Below are positions 17,420 to 29,062 of a DNA stretch of 29,180 nt, in pieces; the first letter of the stretch is position 1; each line of letters opens with the position of its first letter. The stretch spans positions 1-29,180 of the forward strand of contig CALZIG010000251.1 in NCBI GenBank assembly GCA_945787585.1, given 5' to 3'. The notes under the pieces were generated by a model. It did no database searches. It saw nothing but the letters and a program-made list of their open reading frames with translations, and was not told the DNA's origin. The position numbers and the translations under genes are program-made. The DNA is from an uncultured Gammaproteobacteria bacterium (GTDB taxonomy: Bacteria > Pseudomonadota > Gammaproteobacteria > SZUA-140).

Positions 17420-17620
17420 ATGAGTGAAGAGAAGCGCACTGGAATATTGTTGATTGGCGTCGGCACGATGTTGACCTCGATGGCTGTCGCTGGCTTCGGC
17501 CTCGGTTTTTTCGTTGATTACTGGCTGGATAGTCAGCCAGTGTTTATGCTAATATTCGGCGGCCTCGGACTTGTGGGTGGGATCATTAAGGTGCACAGCG
17601 TGTTGAGTAGTCTCGGATGA
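17420..17620 (+). CDS. atpZ: AtpZ/AtpI-family small membrane protein of the ATP synthase operon
   Basis: A 66-residue protein with two transmembrane helices (about 8-29 and 38-60), matching the AtpZ/AtpI-type family (GFGLGFFVDYWLDSQPVFMLIFGGLGLVGGIIK). In alkaliphilic Bacillus, AtpZ and AtpI together have been linked to Mg2+/Ca2+ uptake serving the ATP synthase, and AtpI-type proteins help assemble c rings. It precedes a separate atpI, with ATGA overlap, as first gene of the atp operon. The start codon is the first after an in-frame stop at 17414; the Shine-Dalgarno (AAGG) is very close to it. Many gammaproteobacteria have only the longer AtpI, so the pair is unusual. The name is inferred from family and position. 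Confidence 0.78.
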   Translation: MSEEKRTGILLIGVGTMLTSMAVAGFGLGFFVDYWLDSQPVFMLIFGGLGLVGGIIKVHSVLSSLG

Positions 17621-18015
17621 GTGATTCCGCGTCGCCTAACGAACTGGCCACAAACGCTAGGAAGATCATTATGTTGCAGCTGGGCATCGGCCTGGTGATC
17701 GCAGCTGGTTTTTTTCTGAAAGAGGGTGGCTGGGCCGCTATCTCTGCATTTTATGGCGGATTGGTGAGTGTGGCGTCAACAACGATGTTGAGCCGCGGCA
17801 TTTCACGCGCTGAGCGGGCTGCCGAGAAGAGTGCTCAAACGAGCCAGATGATTTTGTATTTGGGCGCAGTAGTACGTTTTGTACTGGTACTGGTCCTGTT
17901 TGGAATAGGTTTAGGGGCGCTGAAGTTAGCGGCGCTTGCGTTGATTATAGGATTTGTAATCACGCAGTTAGTGTTTGTGTTGATGGCGGGCAGACAGGGC
18001 CACGAAAAACAGTAA
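17617..18015 (+). CDS. atpI: ATP synthase subunit I (AtpI)
   Basis: A 132-residue inner-membrane protein with four hydrophobic helices. A short cytoplasmic basic loop lies in the middle (SRGISRAERAAEKSAQTSQ) and the tail is charged (GRQGHEKQ). Layout and position match AtpI (ATP synthase I chain). It is not part of the finished enzyme but is thought to assist c-ring assembly or Mg2+ supply. It overlaps atpZ (ATGA) and precedes atpB by 69 bp. Sequence conservation in this family is low, so the call rests on topology and context. Confidence 0.85.
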   Translation: MSDSASPNELATNARKIIMLQLGIGLVIAAGFFLKEGGWAAISAFYGGLVSVASTTMLSRGISRAERAAEKSAQTSQMILYLGAVVRFVLVLVLFGIGLGALKLAALALIIGFVITQLVFVLMAGRQGHEKQ

Positions 18016-18066
18016 ACGCTAGTTGGTATAAAAATCGGGCAATATAAAAATAAGCATGCAGTTTAA

Positions 18067-18927
<861 letters not shown>

Positions 18928-18971
18928 TAAGGTTAGTTATGCGTTCGACATTAATTTGATTTAAGTACCGA

Positions 18972-19020
18972 GTTTTTAATTTTTAATTTTAGTTTATTTA
19001 GTATTTTTAAATAGGAGAGG
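18972..19020 (+). promoter_or_regulatory. AU-rich leader and strong ribosome binding site of atpE
   Basis: Between atpB and atpE the sequence becomes a run of T and A with repeated TTTTTAA units (from 18973) up to AAATAGGAGAGG, which ends 6 bases before the ATG. This is the position where E. coli atpE has its U-rich translational enhancer, which allows c subunits to be made in excess over other subunits of the operon. I infer the same role; the sequence match is in composition only. Confidence 0.55.
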
Positions 19021-19026
19021 TAAGAA

Positions 19027-19314
19027 ATGACACCGGATATGATTGCACAAATTTATGCCTCTACTGCTGTTGGCGTTGGTATCATCCTCGCGGCTGCGGG
19101 TCTGGGTTCAGCCATCGGTTGGGGCCTGATCTGTGCCAAGACACTGGAAGGCATCGCACGCCAGCCTGAAATGCGCCCAGCGCTGATGACCAATATGTTT
19201 ATCTTTGCGGGCCTGATGGAATCTTTCCCGTTCATCATTCTGGCATTTGCAATGTGGTTCCTGTTTGCAAACCCATTCGTAGGTGCTCTAAGCAGCGCAA
19301 TTGGCGCGGCTTAA
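19027..19314 (+). CDS. atpE: F1Fo ATP synthase subunit c
   Basis: Subunit c forms the rotating membrane ring. The 95-residue protein is a two-helix hairpin. Helix 1 is Gly/Ala-rich (GVGIILAAAGLGSAIGWGL), followed by the polar loop LEGIARQPEMRP. Helix 2 carries the ion-binding carboxylate as Glu65 in GLMESFPFI. E. coli and most gammaproteobacteria have Asp here. Ser66 follows the Glu as in sodium-type rings, but the position of the sodium-type Gln32 is Trp32, so the sodium motif is incomplete and proton coupling is more likely. It is longer than E. coli subunit c (79), with extra residues at both ends. AGGAGAGG lies 6 bases upstream. Confidence 0.95.
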   Translation: MTPDMIAQIYASTAVGVGIILAAAGLGSAIGWGLICAKTLEGIARQPEMRPALMTNMFIFAGLMESFPFIILAFAMWFLFANPFVGALSSAIGAA

Positions 19315-19368
19315 TAAGGTTTCACCGGCTTTTGAGTTGGTAACCCCTTATTTATTTAGGAGACAGAG

Positions 19369-19839
19369 ATGAATATTAACGTAACACTCATTGCGCAGAT
19401 TATCGCATTCGTTACGCTGTTGTGGTTCGTCAATCGAGTGCTGTGGAACCCGATGAATGATCTTCTTGCCGCGAGGCAGAAGCGCATTGCTGACGGCCTG
19501 GCCGCTGCGGACAAAGGCAAGCATGAGCTTGAGATGTCTGAAAAGCGTGCTAAAGAGCACCTGATTGAGGCAAAGTCTCAGGCAGCTGAGATCATGGCGC
19601 AGGCAGAAAAACGTGGTAACGAAATTGTCGAAGAGGCAAAAGAGAAGGCGCGTACAGAAGGTGATCGTCTGATTACTGGAGCCAAGGCTGAGATCGATCA
19701 GGAAGTCAATCGTGCCAAAGAGCAGCTACGTGGGCAGGTGGCCTCTGTGGCGGCCGCTGGCGCAGGCCGTATCCTTGGTCGTGAAGTAGACGAAAAGGCA
19801 CATGACGATCTGATGAAAGATCTGGTTAGCCAGATTTAA
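19369..19839 (+). CDS. atpF: F1Fo ATP synthase subunit b
   Basis: Subunit b forms the peripheral stalk linking subunit a to F1 delta/alpha. It has 156 residues, the same length as E. coli AtpF. A single N-terminal membrane helix ([23 protein letters not shown]) is followed by the conserved [18 protein letters not shown]. The rest is a long right-handed coiled coil rich in Ala, Glu and Lys ([23 protein letters not shown]). The C-terminal delta-binding part includes [32 protein letters not shown] precedes the ATG. Only one b gene is present, with no b'. Confidence 0.97.
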   Translation: MNINVTLIAQIIAFVTLLWFVNRVLWNPMNDLLAARQKRIADGLAAADKGKHELEMSEKRAKEHLIEAKSQAAEIMAQAEKRGNEIVEEAKEKARTEGDRLITGAKAEIDQEVNRAKEQLRGQVASVAAAGAGRILGREVDEKAHDDLMKDLVSQI

Positions 19840-19854
19840 GAGGGCTGAACAAGC

Positions 19855-20391
19855 ATGGCTGAAAAAAGCACAATCGCACGCCCTTACGCACAGGCGATTT
19901 TTGACCAGGCAGTGGCTTCCAAACAGCTGCCGAAGTGGTCTGAAAATCTGGCGCTGGCGTCATTGGTGGCACAGGATGAAGGAATGCGCAGCGTGATTGG
20001 AAATCCACGTCTGAGCGATGCGCAACTGATAGACCTCTTTGTGGGGGTTTGCGGTGACAACTTTGATGACGCCGCAAAAAACCTAGTGAAGCTGCTGGTT
20101 GAAAATGGACGACTGAGCGTTCTTCCCGAAATCGCGTCACTATATGAGGAATATCGTGCCGAGGCAGAGAAGACGGTGAAGGCTGAGGTGGTTTCCGCAT
20201 ATCCAGTGACCAGTGCGCAGCAGAATAGTATCAAGAAGGCTCTGAAGGCGCGATTAGGTCGTGAGGTCGAGCTCGTTTGCACAACAGACAACTCTCTAGT
20301 GGGCGGTGCCATTATTCGCGCAGGCGATATGGTCATCGACGGTTCAGTAACGGCTCAGTTGCAAAAACTGAGTCACGCGCTGACACACTGA
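19855..20391 (+). CDS. atpH: F1Fo ATP synthase subunit delta
   Basis: Subunit delta caps the F1 alpha3beta3 head and joins it to the b stalk. It has 178 residues (E. coli 177). The N-terminal helical bundle begins STIARPYAQAIFDQA, the family signature. The C-terminal segment is LGREVELVCTTDNSLVGGAIIRAGDMVIDGSVTAQLQKL, the conserved strand pair of the OSCP/delta family. It starts 15 bp after atpF and is followed by atpA after 26 bp. Confidence 0.97.
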   Translation: MAEKSTIARPYAQAIFDQAVASKQLPKWSENLALASLVAQDEGMRSVIGNPRLSDAQLIDLFVGVCGDNFDDAAKNLVKLLVENGRLSVLPEIASLYEEYRAEAEKTVKAEVVSAYPVTSAQQNSIKKALKARLGREVELVCTTDNSLVGGAIIRAGDMVIDGSVTAQLQKLSHALTH

Positions 20392-20417
20392 AATAATTCG
20401 TTATAGAGGATATAAAA

Positions 20418-21959
20418 ATGCAGTTAAATGCAGCAGAAATCAGCGACCTGATTAAGCAACGAATCGAAAGCTTCGAAACAGTTAGCGAGGCACGTACCGA
20501 AGGTACCGTGGTCAGCGTAACAGATGGTATCGTCCGTATTCATGGCCTTGCCGATGTGATGCAGGGCGAGATGATTGAGTTTGCCAATAACACCTTTGGT
20601 ATGGCCCTTAACCTGGAGCGCGACTCTGTCGGTGCCGTAATACTCGGGGCATACGAAAATATCTCTGAAGGGGATACCGCCAAATGTACCGGCCGAATTC
20701 TTGAGGTTCCTGTCGGTGAAGAGCTGTTGGGCCGTGTAGTGAACTCGCTGGGTGTGCCGATCGATGGTAAAGGACCGATCAATGCAAGCGGCAGTGCGCC
20801 GATTGAAAAAGTCGCGCCGGGTGTGATTGCACGTCAGGGTGTTGATCAACCCGTGCAGACTGGACTGAAAGCGATTGATGCGATGGTGCCGATCGGCCGT
20901 GGACAGCGTGAGCTGATCATTGGTGATCGTCAGACGGGTAAGACTGCGGTGGCGATCGATGCGATCATCAACCAGAAAAATACCGGAGTTAAATGTATCT
21001 ATGTGGCGATCGGCCAGAAGGCCTCTTCTGTTGCCAATGTCGTTCGTAAGCTGGAAGAGCACGATGCGCTGGCGCACACCATCATCGTTGCGGCGACCGC
21101 TTCTGATCCAGCATCGATGCAGTTTATCGCACCTTATGCGGGCTGCTCCATGGGTGAGTACTTCCGTGATCGTGGTGAAGACGCACTGATCGTTTATGAT
21201 GATCTGACCAAGCAGGCGTGGGCATACCGTCAGGTATCTCTGTTGCTACGTCGTCCACCAGGTCGTGAAGCGTATCCGGGTGATGTTTTCTATCTCCATT
21301 CACGTCTGTTAGAGCGTGCTGCTCGTGTCAATGTTGACTACGTTGAGAAGCTCACTAACGGCGAAGTGAAAGGTAAGACCGGTTCTTTGACCGCGCTACC
21401 TATCATTGAAACTCAGGGCGGTGACGTCTCTGCATTCGTACCGACCAACGTAATTTCGATTACCGATGGCCAGATCTTCCTTGAGACTGATCTATTTAAC
21501 TCGGGTATCCGCCCTGCGATCAACGCAGGCCTGTCGGTATCCCGAGTGGGTGGTGCAGCGCAGACCAAAATCATTAAAAAACTGGGTGGTGGCGTACGTC
21601 TCGATCTTGCGCAGTACCGTGAACTAGCGGCGTTCGCACAGTTTGCTTCTGATCTTGATGCAACGACACGTAAGCAGTTAGAGCGTGGGCAGCGAGTGAC
21701 CGAGCTGATGAAGCAGAAGCAGTACGCACCGATGAGCGTTGCAGAGCAGGCAACCTCACTATTTGCTGCTAACGAAGGCTTTCTTGATGATGTTGAACTG
21801 GCTAAAGTGAGCGCATTTGAATCTGCACTGATTAGCTATATGAATAGCAGCCATGCAGACCTGATGGCCACCATCAATGAATCTGGTGACTTTAGCGGCG
21901 ATATCAAAGGTGGGCTGACAGCAGCTATCGAGTCATTCAAGGCAAACAACGTCTGGTAA
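20418..21959 (+). CDS. atpA: F1 ATP synthase subunit alpha
   Basis: Subunit alpha is the regulatory, non-catalytic nucleotide-binding subunit of F1. At 513 residues it equals E. coli AtpA in length. It shows the Walker A loop GDRQTGKTA with Lys175, the [18 protein letters not shown] strand (Walker B region), and [60 protein letters not shown] follows, carrying the arginine-finger region VSRVGGAAQ. The N-terminal [17 protein letters not shown] is the helix that binds delta. AGAGGATATAAAA precedes the ATG. Confidence 0.99.
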   Translation: MQLNAAEISDLIKQRIESFETVSEARTEGTVVSVTDGIVRIHGLADVMQGEMIEFANNTFGMALNLERDSVGAVILGAYENISEGDTAKCTGRILEVPVGEELLGRVVNSLGVPIDGKGPINASGSAPIEKVAPGVIARQGVDQPVQTGLKAIDAMVPIGRGQRELIIGDRQTGKTAVAIDAIINQKNTGVKCIYVAIGQKASSVANVVRKLEEHDALAHTIIVAATASDPASMQFIAPYAGCSMGEYFRDRGEDALIVYDDLTKQAWAYRQVSLLLRRPPGREAYPGDVFYLHSRLLERAARVNVDYVEKLTNGEVKGKTGSLTALPIIETQGGDVSAFVPTNVISITDGQIFLETDLFNSGIRPAINAGLSVSRVGGAAQTKIIKKLGGGVRLDLAQYRELAAFAQFASDLDATTRKQLERGQRVTELMKQKQYAPMSVAEQATSLFAANEGFLDDVELAKVSAFESALISYMNSSHADLMATINESGDFSGDIKGGLTAAIESFKANNVW

Positions 21960-21975
21960 AGACGGGAGAGTTGTA

Positions 21976-22836
21976 ATGGCCGTAGGCAAAGAGATACGCA
22001 CCAAGATCACTAGCATCAAGAACACGCAGAAGATTACGCGTGCGATGGAGATGGTGGCCGCAAGTAAGATGCGTAGGGCACAGGACCGTATGGGGGCCTC
22101 TCGCCCTTATGCGCAGAAGATGCGTAATGTGGTGGATCATCTGGCGCATGCGCATTCTGAGTACAAACACCCTTATCTGGAAGAGCGCGAAGCGAACCGT
22201 ATCGGTTACATCGTAATCTCTTCAGACCGTGGCCTGTGTGGTGGTTTGAACAGTAATCTGTTTAAACGCACAGTCATCTCGATGAAAGAGTGGCACGATC
22301 AGGGTAAAGAGATTGATCTCTGCACCATTGGTAGTAAGAGCGGCGCTTTTTTTGCGCGACTTGGTGGTAATGTTGTTGCACAGACCTCGCATTTGGGTGA
22401 TACCCCGGAGATTGCTGAGTTAATTGGTGTGGTCAAGGTGATGCTGGATGCCTTCAATGAAGGGCGACTTGATCGCCTTTATGTGGTTTACAACGAGTTT
22501 GTAAACACCATGACACAGGCACCCAAGGTTGAGCAGCTATTGCCCGTTGAGAAAAAAGAAGACAAAGAACTGGCGCATCACTGGGATTACTTTTATGAGC
22601 CTGAAGCGAAAGATGTCCTGGACGCCTTGCTGGTTCGGTTTATTGAATCTCAGGTTTACCAGGGTGTGGTTGAAAACCTCGCCTGTGAGCAGGCGGCGCG
22701 AATGGTGGCAATGAAATCTGCTTCTGATAATGCGGGTGATCTGATCGGTGACCTACAGCTGGTTTACAACAAGGCGCGTCAGGCGGCGATTACTCAGGAA
22801 ATCTCCGAGATCGTGAGTGGCGCATCCGCTGTTTAG
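21976..22836 (+). CDS. atpG: F1 ATP synthase subunit gamma
   Basis: Subunit gamma is the central rotor shaft that couples c-ring rotation to catalysis in the beta subunits. It has 286 residues (E. coli 287). The conserved N-terminal helix is [32 protein letters not shown]. The Rossmann-like middle has [17 protein letters not shown]. The C-terminal helix is [41 protein letters not shown]. It begins 17 bp after atpA and has GGGAGAG before the ATG. Confidence 0.98.
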   Translation: MAVGKEIRTKITSIKNTQKITRAMEMVAASKMRRAQDRMGASRPYAQKMRNVVDHLAHAHSEYKHPYLEEREANRIGYIVISSDRGLCGGLNSNLFKRTVISMKEWHDQGKEIDLCTIGSKSGAFFARLGGNVVAQTSHLGDTPEIAELIGVVKVMLDAFNEGRLDRLYVVYNEFVNTMTQAPKVEQLLPVEKKEDKELAHHWDYFYEPEAKDVLDALLVRFIESQVYQGVVENLACEQAARMVAMKSASDNAGDLIGDLQLVYNKARQAAITQEISEIVSGASAV

Positions 22837-22852
22837 CGTGAGGCTTGATTGA

Positions 22853-24292
<1,440 letters not shown>

Positions 24293-24320
24293 TCGCGTTT
24301 ACGCAATGGCAGGATAAGTG

Positions 24321-24743
24321 ATGGCAATGACAATACATGTAGATATCGTAAGTGCTGAGAGTGAAATATTCTCTGGCACTGCCGAGATGGTATTTGCACC
24401 AGGCGTAATGGGTGAGTTGGGGATTCTTCCTCGACACGCCCCGCTTCTGACGCAGCTTAAGCCCGGCGAAGTACGCGTCAAAAATGGTGATAGTGAAGAG
24501 GCATTTTATGTCTCGGGTGGCATGCTTGAGGTTCAGCCTCATGTCGTCACGGTGCTTTCAGATACCGCAGTGCGTGCCAAGGATATCGATGAGGCGGCTG
24601 CGCTTGAAGCGAAACAGCGTGCTGAAGATGCACTCAAAGATAAAACTTCTGAGTTTGAATATGCCAAAGCACAATCTGAACTTGCTGAGGCTGTTGCACA
24701 GCTACAGGCAATAAAGAAACTGAAAAACAGGTCTGGTCGCTGA
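24321..24743 (+). CDS. atpC: F1 ATP synthase subunit epsilon
   Basis: Subunit epsilon attaches gamma to the c ring, and its C-terminal helices can inhibit ATP hydrolysis. It has 140 residues (E. coli 139). The N-terminal beta-sandwich begins [18 protein letters not shown] and has [35 protein letters not shown] and [17 protein letters not shown]. The C-terminal helical hairpin (residues ~90-140) is present, so the inhibitory arm is kept. The ATG at 24321, with AGGAT 5 bases upstream, is preferred over the GTG at 24318 and gives the MAMT start seen in E. coli. It is the last gene of the atp operon. Confidence 0.97.
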   Translation: MAMTIHVDIVSAESEIFSGTAEMVFAPGVMGELGILPRHAPLLTQLKPGEVRVKNGDSEEAFYVSGGMLEVQPHVVTVLSDTAVRAKDIDEAAALEAKQRAEDALKDKTSEFEYAKAQSELAEAVAQLQAIKKLKNRSGR

Positions 24744-24809
24744 TCATCGGTGATTTAATAGCACTTTAATGCGGTAGCGATAAGATGCCAGCATGAAATT
24801 GATATCGAC

Positions 24810-24841
24810 AAAGGCCGTTTAATAGACGGCCTTTCTCGTTA
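24810..24841 (+). terminator. Rho-independent terminator of the atp operon
   Basis: AAAGGCCGT and ACGGCCTTT form a perfect 9-bp stem around the 7-base loop TTAATAG. CTCGTTATTG follows, a modest U-containing tail. The stem lies 66 bp after the atpC stop and separates the atp operon from glmU. Confidence 0.85.
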
Positions 24842-24903
24842 TTGCTACATTATATTTTGGAAACTGATTAATTAACTTAGTTAACCTATTGCAGAGAGAA
24901 CTC

Positions 24904-26268
24904 ATGGAATTAAGCGTTGTTATTCTAGCCGCCGGACAAGGGTCGCGGATGCGATCAAAACTTCCAAAGGTTCTGCATAAGTTGGCGCACAAACCTTTAT
25001 TGACCCACGTCATTGATGTCGCAGAACAGCTTGATGCGCAGGATATCCATGTGGTCTATGGACATGGCGGTGAGGTGGTCAGAGAGGCCCTGTCTGATCG
25101 AAAAGTAAGCTGGGTTAAGCAGGAAGCGCAGCTGGGGACTGGTCATGCAGTCGCGCAGGCAGTACCCAGGCTGGTAGATGATCACACTATATTAGTGCTT
25201 TACGGTGATGTCCCGTTGACCACAAAGGAAACGCTACAGGCGTTGCTTGCGTGTGTCTCTGACACAAGCATGGGGCTGCTGACGGCGGTGCTTGCTAATC
25301 CCCATGGGTATGGGCGCATTGTTCGCAATAGCGATAATATCGTGCAATGCATTACGGAAGAGAAAGATGCCACGGATGAGGTTCGTAAAATCACGGAGGT
25401 CAATACCGGTATCCTTGCGGTGTCAGGCGCTAAACTTAAGGCCTGGTTAGGGTGCTTGAAAAATAATAACGCACAGGGCGAATACTACCTTACTGATATT
25501 ATTGCGATGGCCGTCAAAGACGGGCTTGAGGTGAAGACGGCCCATGCCGGTGCCGTCGAAGAGGTTGAGGGAATCAACAATCGTTCACAGCTTGCGCGCA
25601 TAGAACGTTATTACCAGCGACAGCAAGCGGAACAGTTAATGACCGCAGGCGTCACATTGAAAGACCCAGCACGTTTTGATCTGCGCGGCACGGTTGAAAC
25701 GGGCACGGATGTGATTATCGATGTCAACGTAATCCTTGAAGGTGAGGTTGTGCTTGGCAATAACGTTGAGATTGGTGCGAACTGTTTGTTGATTAATGCA
25801 GTCGTCGGTGAAGGTAGTATTATATTGCCCAACAGCATCATCGAAAATTCCGTGGTTGGCACTGCTTGTACCATCGGTCCATTTGCCCGCATTCGCCCCG
25901 ATACGATACTGGCAAACAAGGTCAAGATCGGCAACTTCGTCGAGGTCAAAAAGGCACAGGTAGGCGAGGCATCGAAAATTAATCATCTCAGCTATGTGGG
26001 CGATAGCATAATAGGCAAAGACGTCAATATTGGTGCCGGTACGATTACATGTAACTACGATGGCGCCAATAAACACCTAACTGAAATTGGTGATGGGGCG
26101 TTTATCGGTTCGGACAGCCAATTGGTCGCCCCGGTGAAAATTGGTGCTGGCGCGACTATCGGTGCTGGCTCTACCATTACCAGTGATACACCTGCTGAAA
26201 AGTTGACGCTGTCACGTAGTAAACAGAAATCGATTGATTCATGGTCGCGACCACAAAAGAAAAAATGA
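24904..26268 (+). CDS. glmU: Bifunctional UDP-GlcNAc pyrophosphorylase / glucosamine-1-phosphate acetyltransferase
   Basis: GlmU acetylates glucosamine-1-phosphate and then couples it to UTP, giving UDP-GlcNAc for peptidoglycan and LPS. It has 454 residues (E. coli 456). The N-terminal uridyltransferase has LAAGQGSRMRSKLPKVLH (Ser where E. coli has Thr), QLGTGHAV, LYGDVPL and TEVNTGILAV. The C-terminal left-handed beta-helix has hexapeptide repeats. It shows IGPFARIRPD, KIGNFVEVKKA, KINHLSYVGDSIIGKDVNIGAGTITCNYDG and FIGSDSQLVAPVKIG, including the acetyltransferase active-site region. The ATG at 24904 was chosen over the TTG at 24889, which overlaps the GAGAGA ribosome site. glmS follows after 48 bp, probably in one operon. 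Confidence 0.98.
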   Translation: MELSVVILAAGQGSRMRSKLPKVLHKLAHKPLLTHVIDVAEQLDAQDIHVVYGHGGEVVREALSDRKVSWVKQEAQLGTGHAVAQAVPRLVDDHTILVLYGDVPLTTKETLQALLACVSDTSMGLLTAVLANPHGYGRIVRNSDNIVQCITEEKDATDEVRKITEVNTGILAVSGAKLKAWLGCLKNNNAQGEYYLTDIIAMAVKDGLEVKTAHAGAVEEVEGINNRSQLARIERYYQRQQAEQLMTAGVTLKDPARFDLRGTVETGTDVIIDVNVILEGEVVLGNNVEIGANCLLINAVVGEGSIILPNSIIENSVVGTACTIGPFARIRPDTILANKVKIGNFVEVKKAQVGEASKINHLSYVGDSIIGKDVNIGAGTITCNYDGANKHLTEIGDGAFIGSDSQLVAPVKIGAGATIGAGSTITSDTPAEKLTLSRSKQKSIDSWSRPQKKK

Positions 26269-26271
26269 TAT

Positions 26272-26288
26272 GAGGGCGAATCGCCCTC
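26272..26288 (+). other. Short hairpin between glmU and glmS
   Basis: GAGGGCG and CGCCCTC form a 7-bp GC-rich stem with the loop AAT, starting 3 bp after the glmU stop. There is no U tract, so it is unlikely to be a terminator. It might protect the glmU 3' end or mark an RNA-processing site, as the glmU-glmS transcript is cleaved at this place in E. coli. The role is inferred. Confidence 0.45.
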
Positions 26289-26316
26289 GTACCAGAAACA
26301 GGCAAAGAGGTGTGTT

Positions 26317-28149
26317 ATGTGTGGAATAGTTGGAGCTGTTGCTGAGCGAGACATTGTGCCCATTCTGCTGGAAGGGCTAAGACGCCTTGAGTATCGTGGT
26401 TATGATTCAGCCGGAATCGCAGTGATTAATCGTGATGCAAATATCGGCCGCGTACGTGCCCCGGGGAAAATTAGTGACCTCGTCGCAGAACTTGCTAACG
26501 ATCCGCAGAATGGGGTCGTCGGTATTGGGCACACACGTTGGGCCACACACGGAAAACCCACCACCTCAAATGCCCACCCGCATGTCTGTCGTAAGAGTGT
26601 TGCCGTGGTGCATAATGGCATCATTGAAAATCATGAAACGTTGCGGCGCGAACAGCTCGAAACAGGTTATGAGTTTACGTCTGAGACAGACACCGAAGTG
26701 ATTGTGCACATGATCCACCAGTTCATGGAGGCTGGTAACAGTATGCTTGAGGCAGTGCGTGCCTCAACCACCCGCCTTGAAGGGGCCTATGCCCTGGGTG
26801 TGATTAGTAACGAAGATAATGGCCGTTTGATTACTGCCCGACTGGGTAGCCCGCTGGTGATCGGCGTCGGTATCGGTGAACACTTTATCGCCTCGGATGT
26901 GGCCGCATTGTTACCCGTCACGCAGCGTTTTATTTTTCTCGAAGATGGCGATATTGCCGATATCACCAAAGACAAAGTGACCATCTATGATGCCAATGGC
27001 ACGGTTGTTGAGCGCCCCGTGCGGGTGAGTGCATTAACCGCCGACTCGGTGGGCAAAGGGCAGTATCGCCACTACATGATGAAAGAGATTCATGAACAAC
27101 CCAATGCGATTGCCGAAACGCTGGAAGGGCGTATCAATAAAAAGCGAGTGCTCGAAGAGGCCTTTGGTGTAGGCGCGAGTGAGATCTTTGATCAGGTCAA
27201 AGGGGTGCATATCATTGCCTGCGGTACCAGCTATCACGCCGGAATGATTGCGCGTTACTGGTTCGAATCATTGGCGGGGATTCCATGCAGTGTTGAAGTA
27301 GCGAGTGAGTTTCGCTACCGCTATCCAGTGGTGCGCCGAAATTCATTGATTATCAGTATCTCCCAGTCGGGCGAGACCGCTGATACCCTTGCGGCACTGC
27401 AGGAAGCAAAAAAGCGCGGTTACGGTCATTCACTTGCTATCTGTAATGTCCCCGAAAGTTCACTGGTGCGTGAATCCGATTTATTTCTGATGACGCGTGC
27501 CGGACCAGAAATTGGCGTGGCTTCTACTAAAGCTTTTACCACCCAGCTGGTGTCATTGATGTTATTAGTGATTGCGCTAGGTCGACGCCACGATATGACT
27601 GAGCACGTTGAAGCGGCGCTGGTTGAACATCTGATTTCATTGCCCGCAAAGATTGAAGAAGTGTTAGCACTGAATGACAAGATCAAAGAGATCGCTGAAC
27701 AGTTTGCCGACAAGCATCACGCACTCTTTCTTGGGCGCGGTACGCAGTACCCGGTGGCGATGGAAGGGGCACTCAAGCTAAAAGAGATCTCCTACATTCA
27801 TGCTGAGGCGTATCCCGCCGGTGAGCTGAAGCATGGTCCACTGGCCTTAGTTGATGCAGAGATGCCAGTGATTGCAGTCGCACCCAACAATGAACTACTG
27901 GAGAAGCTTAAATCCAATCTTCAGGAGGTGAGTGCGCGCGGTGGCCAGTTGCTGGTATTTGCGGATGCCTCAGTCCATGTTGAATCTGAAGAGGGCATCG
28001 AAGTTGTCTCTGTCGCTTCAGTTGATGATTCGATAGCGCCGATTGTTTTCTCAGTGCCACTGCAGTTATTGTCATATCATGTGGCGGTTTTGAAAGGCAC
28101 CGATGTTGATCAACCACGAAACCTGGCGAAATCTGTCACCGTTGAATAG
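26317..28149 (+). CDS. glmS: Glutamine-fructose-6-phosphate aminotransferase (isomerizing)
   Basis: GlmS makes glucosamine-6-phosphate from fructose-6-phosphate and glutamine, the entry step to amino sugars. It has 610 residues (E. coli 609). The N-terminal class II glutaminase begins with the nucleophile Cys2 (MCGIVGAV) and has [11 protein letters not shown] and [11 protein letters not shown]. Two SIS domains follow ([88 protein letters not shown]). The C-terminal [15 protein letters not shown] is the family end. AAGAGG lies just before the ATG. The 48-bp upstream gap is too short for a glmS ribozyme. Confidence 0.99.
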   Translation: MCGIVGAVAERDIVPILLEGLRRLEYRGYDSAGIAVINRDANIGRVRAPGKISDLVAELANDPQNGVVGIGHTRWATHGKPTTSNAHPHVCRKSVAVVHNGIIENHETLRREQLETGYEFTSETDTEVIVHMIHQFMEAGNSMLEAVRASTTRLEGAYALGVISNEDNGRLITARLGSPLVIGVGIGEHFIASDVAALLPVTQRFIFLEDGDIADITKDKVTIYDANGTVVERPVRVSALTADSVGKGQYRHYMMKEIHEQPNAIAETLEGRINKKRVLEEAFGVGASEIFDQVKGVHIIACGTSYHAGMIARYWFESLAGIPCSVEVASEFRYRYPVVRRNSLIISISQSGETADTLAALQEAKKRGYGHSLAICNVPESSLVRESDLFLMTRAGPEIGVASTKAFTTQLVSLMLLVIALGRRHDMTEHVEAALVEHLISLPAKIEEVLALNDKIKEIAEQFADKHHALFLGRGTQYPVAMEGALKLKEISYIHAEAYPAGELKHGPLALVDAEMPVIAVAPNNELLEKLKSNLQEVSARGGQLLVFADASVHVESEEGIEVVSVASVDDSIAPIVFSVPLQLLSYHVAVLKGTDVDQPRNLAKSVTVE

Positions 28150-28182
28150 CCATAAACAAGTATTACTGGGATAAAAACTGAG

Positions 28183-28992
28183 ATGAAAAGAATCCTGGCA
28201 ACTGCCTTGATGATGCTGAGTGGCATTGTTTGTACTAACGCCATTGCCGATGTGATGGATGATCTGATTGTTGTCGCACCACTCGACAACTCTATTCGTG
28301 ACGAAGGATTGCACGGTGAAGTGTTGGCGGCTGCGGTGGTGCGTCCAAAATATTCAGGTTCAGAAACCTCATCGGTGGTTGCACTGCCACTAATTAATAT
28401 AAGTTATAACGATGCGCTCTATTTTAATGTGCATCGGTTAGGTTACTGGTTGCCGTGGAAGGCGGATGATGGAAAGGTGCGCTTTGGCTTGCTTGCAGAA
28501 CAACAGCGCGGCTTTGAAGCGAGTGATGGTGCGCTGTTAAGTGGCATGGCAGAAAGAGAGACGGCCACAGAGGCCGGAATTAATATCGCATGGGATAGCC
28601 CCATCGGTTATCTTGACGTCGCCTATCTTGATGATGTCTCGGATACGCATACAGGCTCAGTCTTTAAGATGATGTTCTCAACCAAATTGATGGAACGTGG
28701 CAAACTTTTTATCAAGGCCAGTGGTGGCTACGAGCGCATGAGCCAGCGCGCAGTGACATACTATTACGGGGTCAGACCGGATGAAGTCACCGCAACACGC
28801 GCAGCCTATATTTCAGCCGATAGTACTATTCATACCTATTTAGCACTGGATGCACGTTACCGGATTAATAAACAGTGGTCACTGGATGCGCATCTTAGCA
28901 ACAACAAGATGGGTGAGCAGATAGAGAAAAGTCCAATCGTCGATAAAACAAATGTCACCGTTGCCTATCTCGCAGTTGGCTGGCATTTTTAA
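28183..28992 (+). CDS. MipA/OmpV-family outer membrane protein
   Basis: A 269-residue protein with a Sec signal peptide (MKRILATALMMLSGIVCTNAIA, cleavage likely after AIA). Alternating amphipathic beta-strands follow and it ends in a terminal aromatic residue (VGWHF), typical of outer membrane barrels. The family features of MipA/OmpV are visible: an N-terminal GxxxAAAVVRPKYSGSE, the YYGVRPDEVTATRAAY block near two thirds, and LDARYRINKQWSLDAHLSNNKMGEQIEKSPIVD before the last strand. E. coli MipA scaffolds murein hydrolase MltA with PBP1B; some relatives affect metal or antibiotic sensitivity. Which role applies here is not visible. It starts 33 bp after glmS with a weak ribosome site and may be cotranscribed with it. 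Confidence 0.88.
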   Translation: MKRILATALMMLSGIVCTNAIADVMDDLIVVAPLDNSIRDEGLHGEVLAAAVVRPKYSGSETSSVVALPLINISYNDALYFNVHRLGYWLPWKADDGKVRFGLLAEQQRGFEASDGALLSGMAERETATEAGINIAWDSPIGYLDVAYLDDVSDTHTGSVFKMMFSTKLMERGKLFIKASGGYERMSQRAVTYYYGVRPDEVTATRAAYISADSTIHTYLALDARYRINKQWSLDAHLSNNKMGEQIEKSPIVDKTNVTVAYLAVGWHF

Positions 28993-29048
28993 TCAGCGGT
29001 TCCCTGGATAAACAACGATTACACGCCACGACAGCGACCGACTACTGA

Positions 29049-29054
29049 TATAAT
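29049..29054 (+). promoter_or_regulatory. Consensus -10 element upstream of tRNA-Arg
   Basis: A perfect TATAAT ends 8 bp before the first base of the tRNA. No good -35 is found at 16-18 bp spacing, so it may rely on an activator such as Fis or UP-type contacts. Starting so close to the mature 5' end is common for tRNA genes. Confidence 0.45.
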
Positions 29055-29062
29055 AACCCCAT

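Noticed and set aside
20424..21077. 217-codon ORF antisense to atpA
   Set aside because: It is inside atpA, with no recognised domain.
26269..26316. glmS ribozyme upstream of glmS
   Set aside because: The gap is only 48 bp, and the ribozyme is typical of Gram-positive bacteria; only a short hairpin is present.
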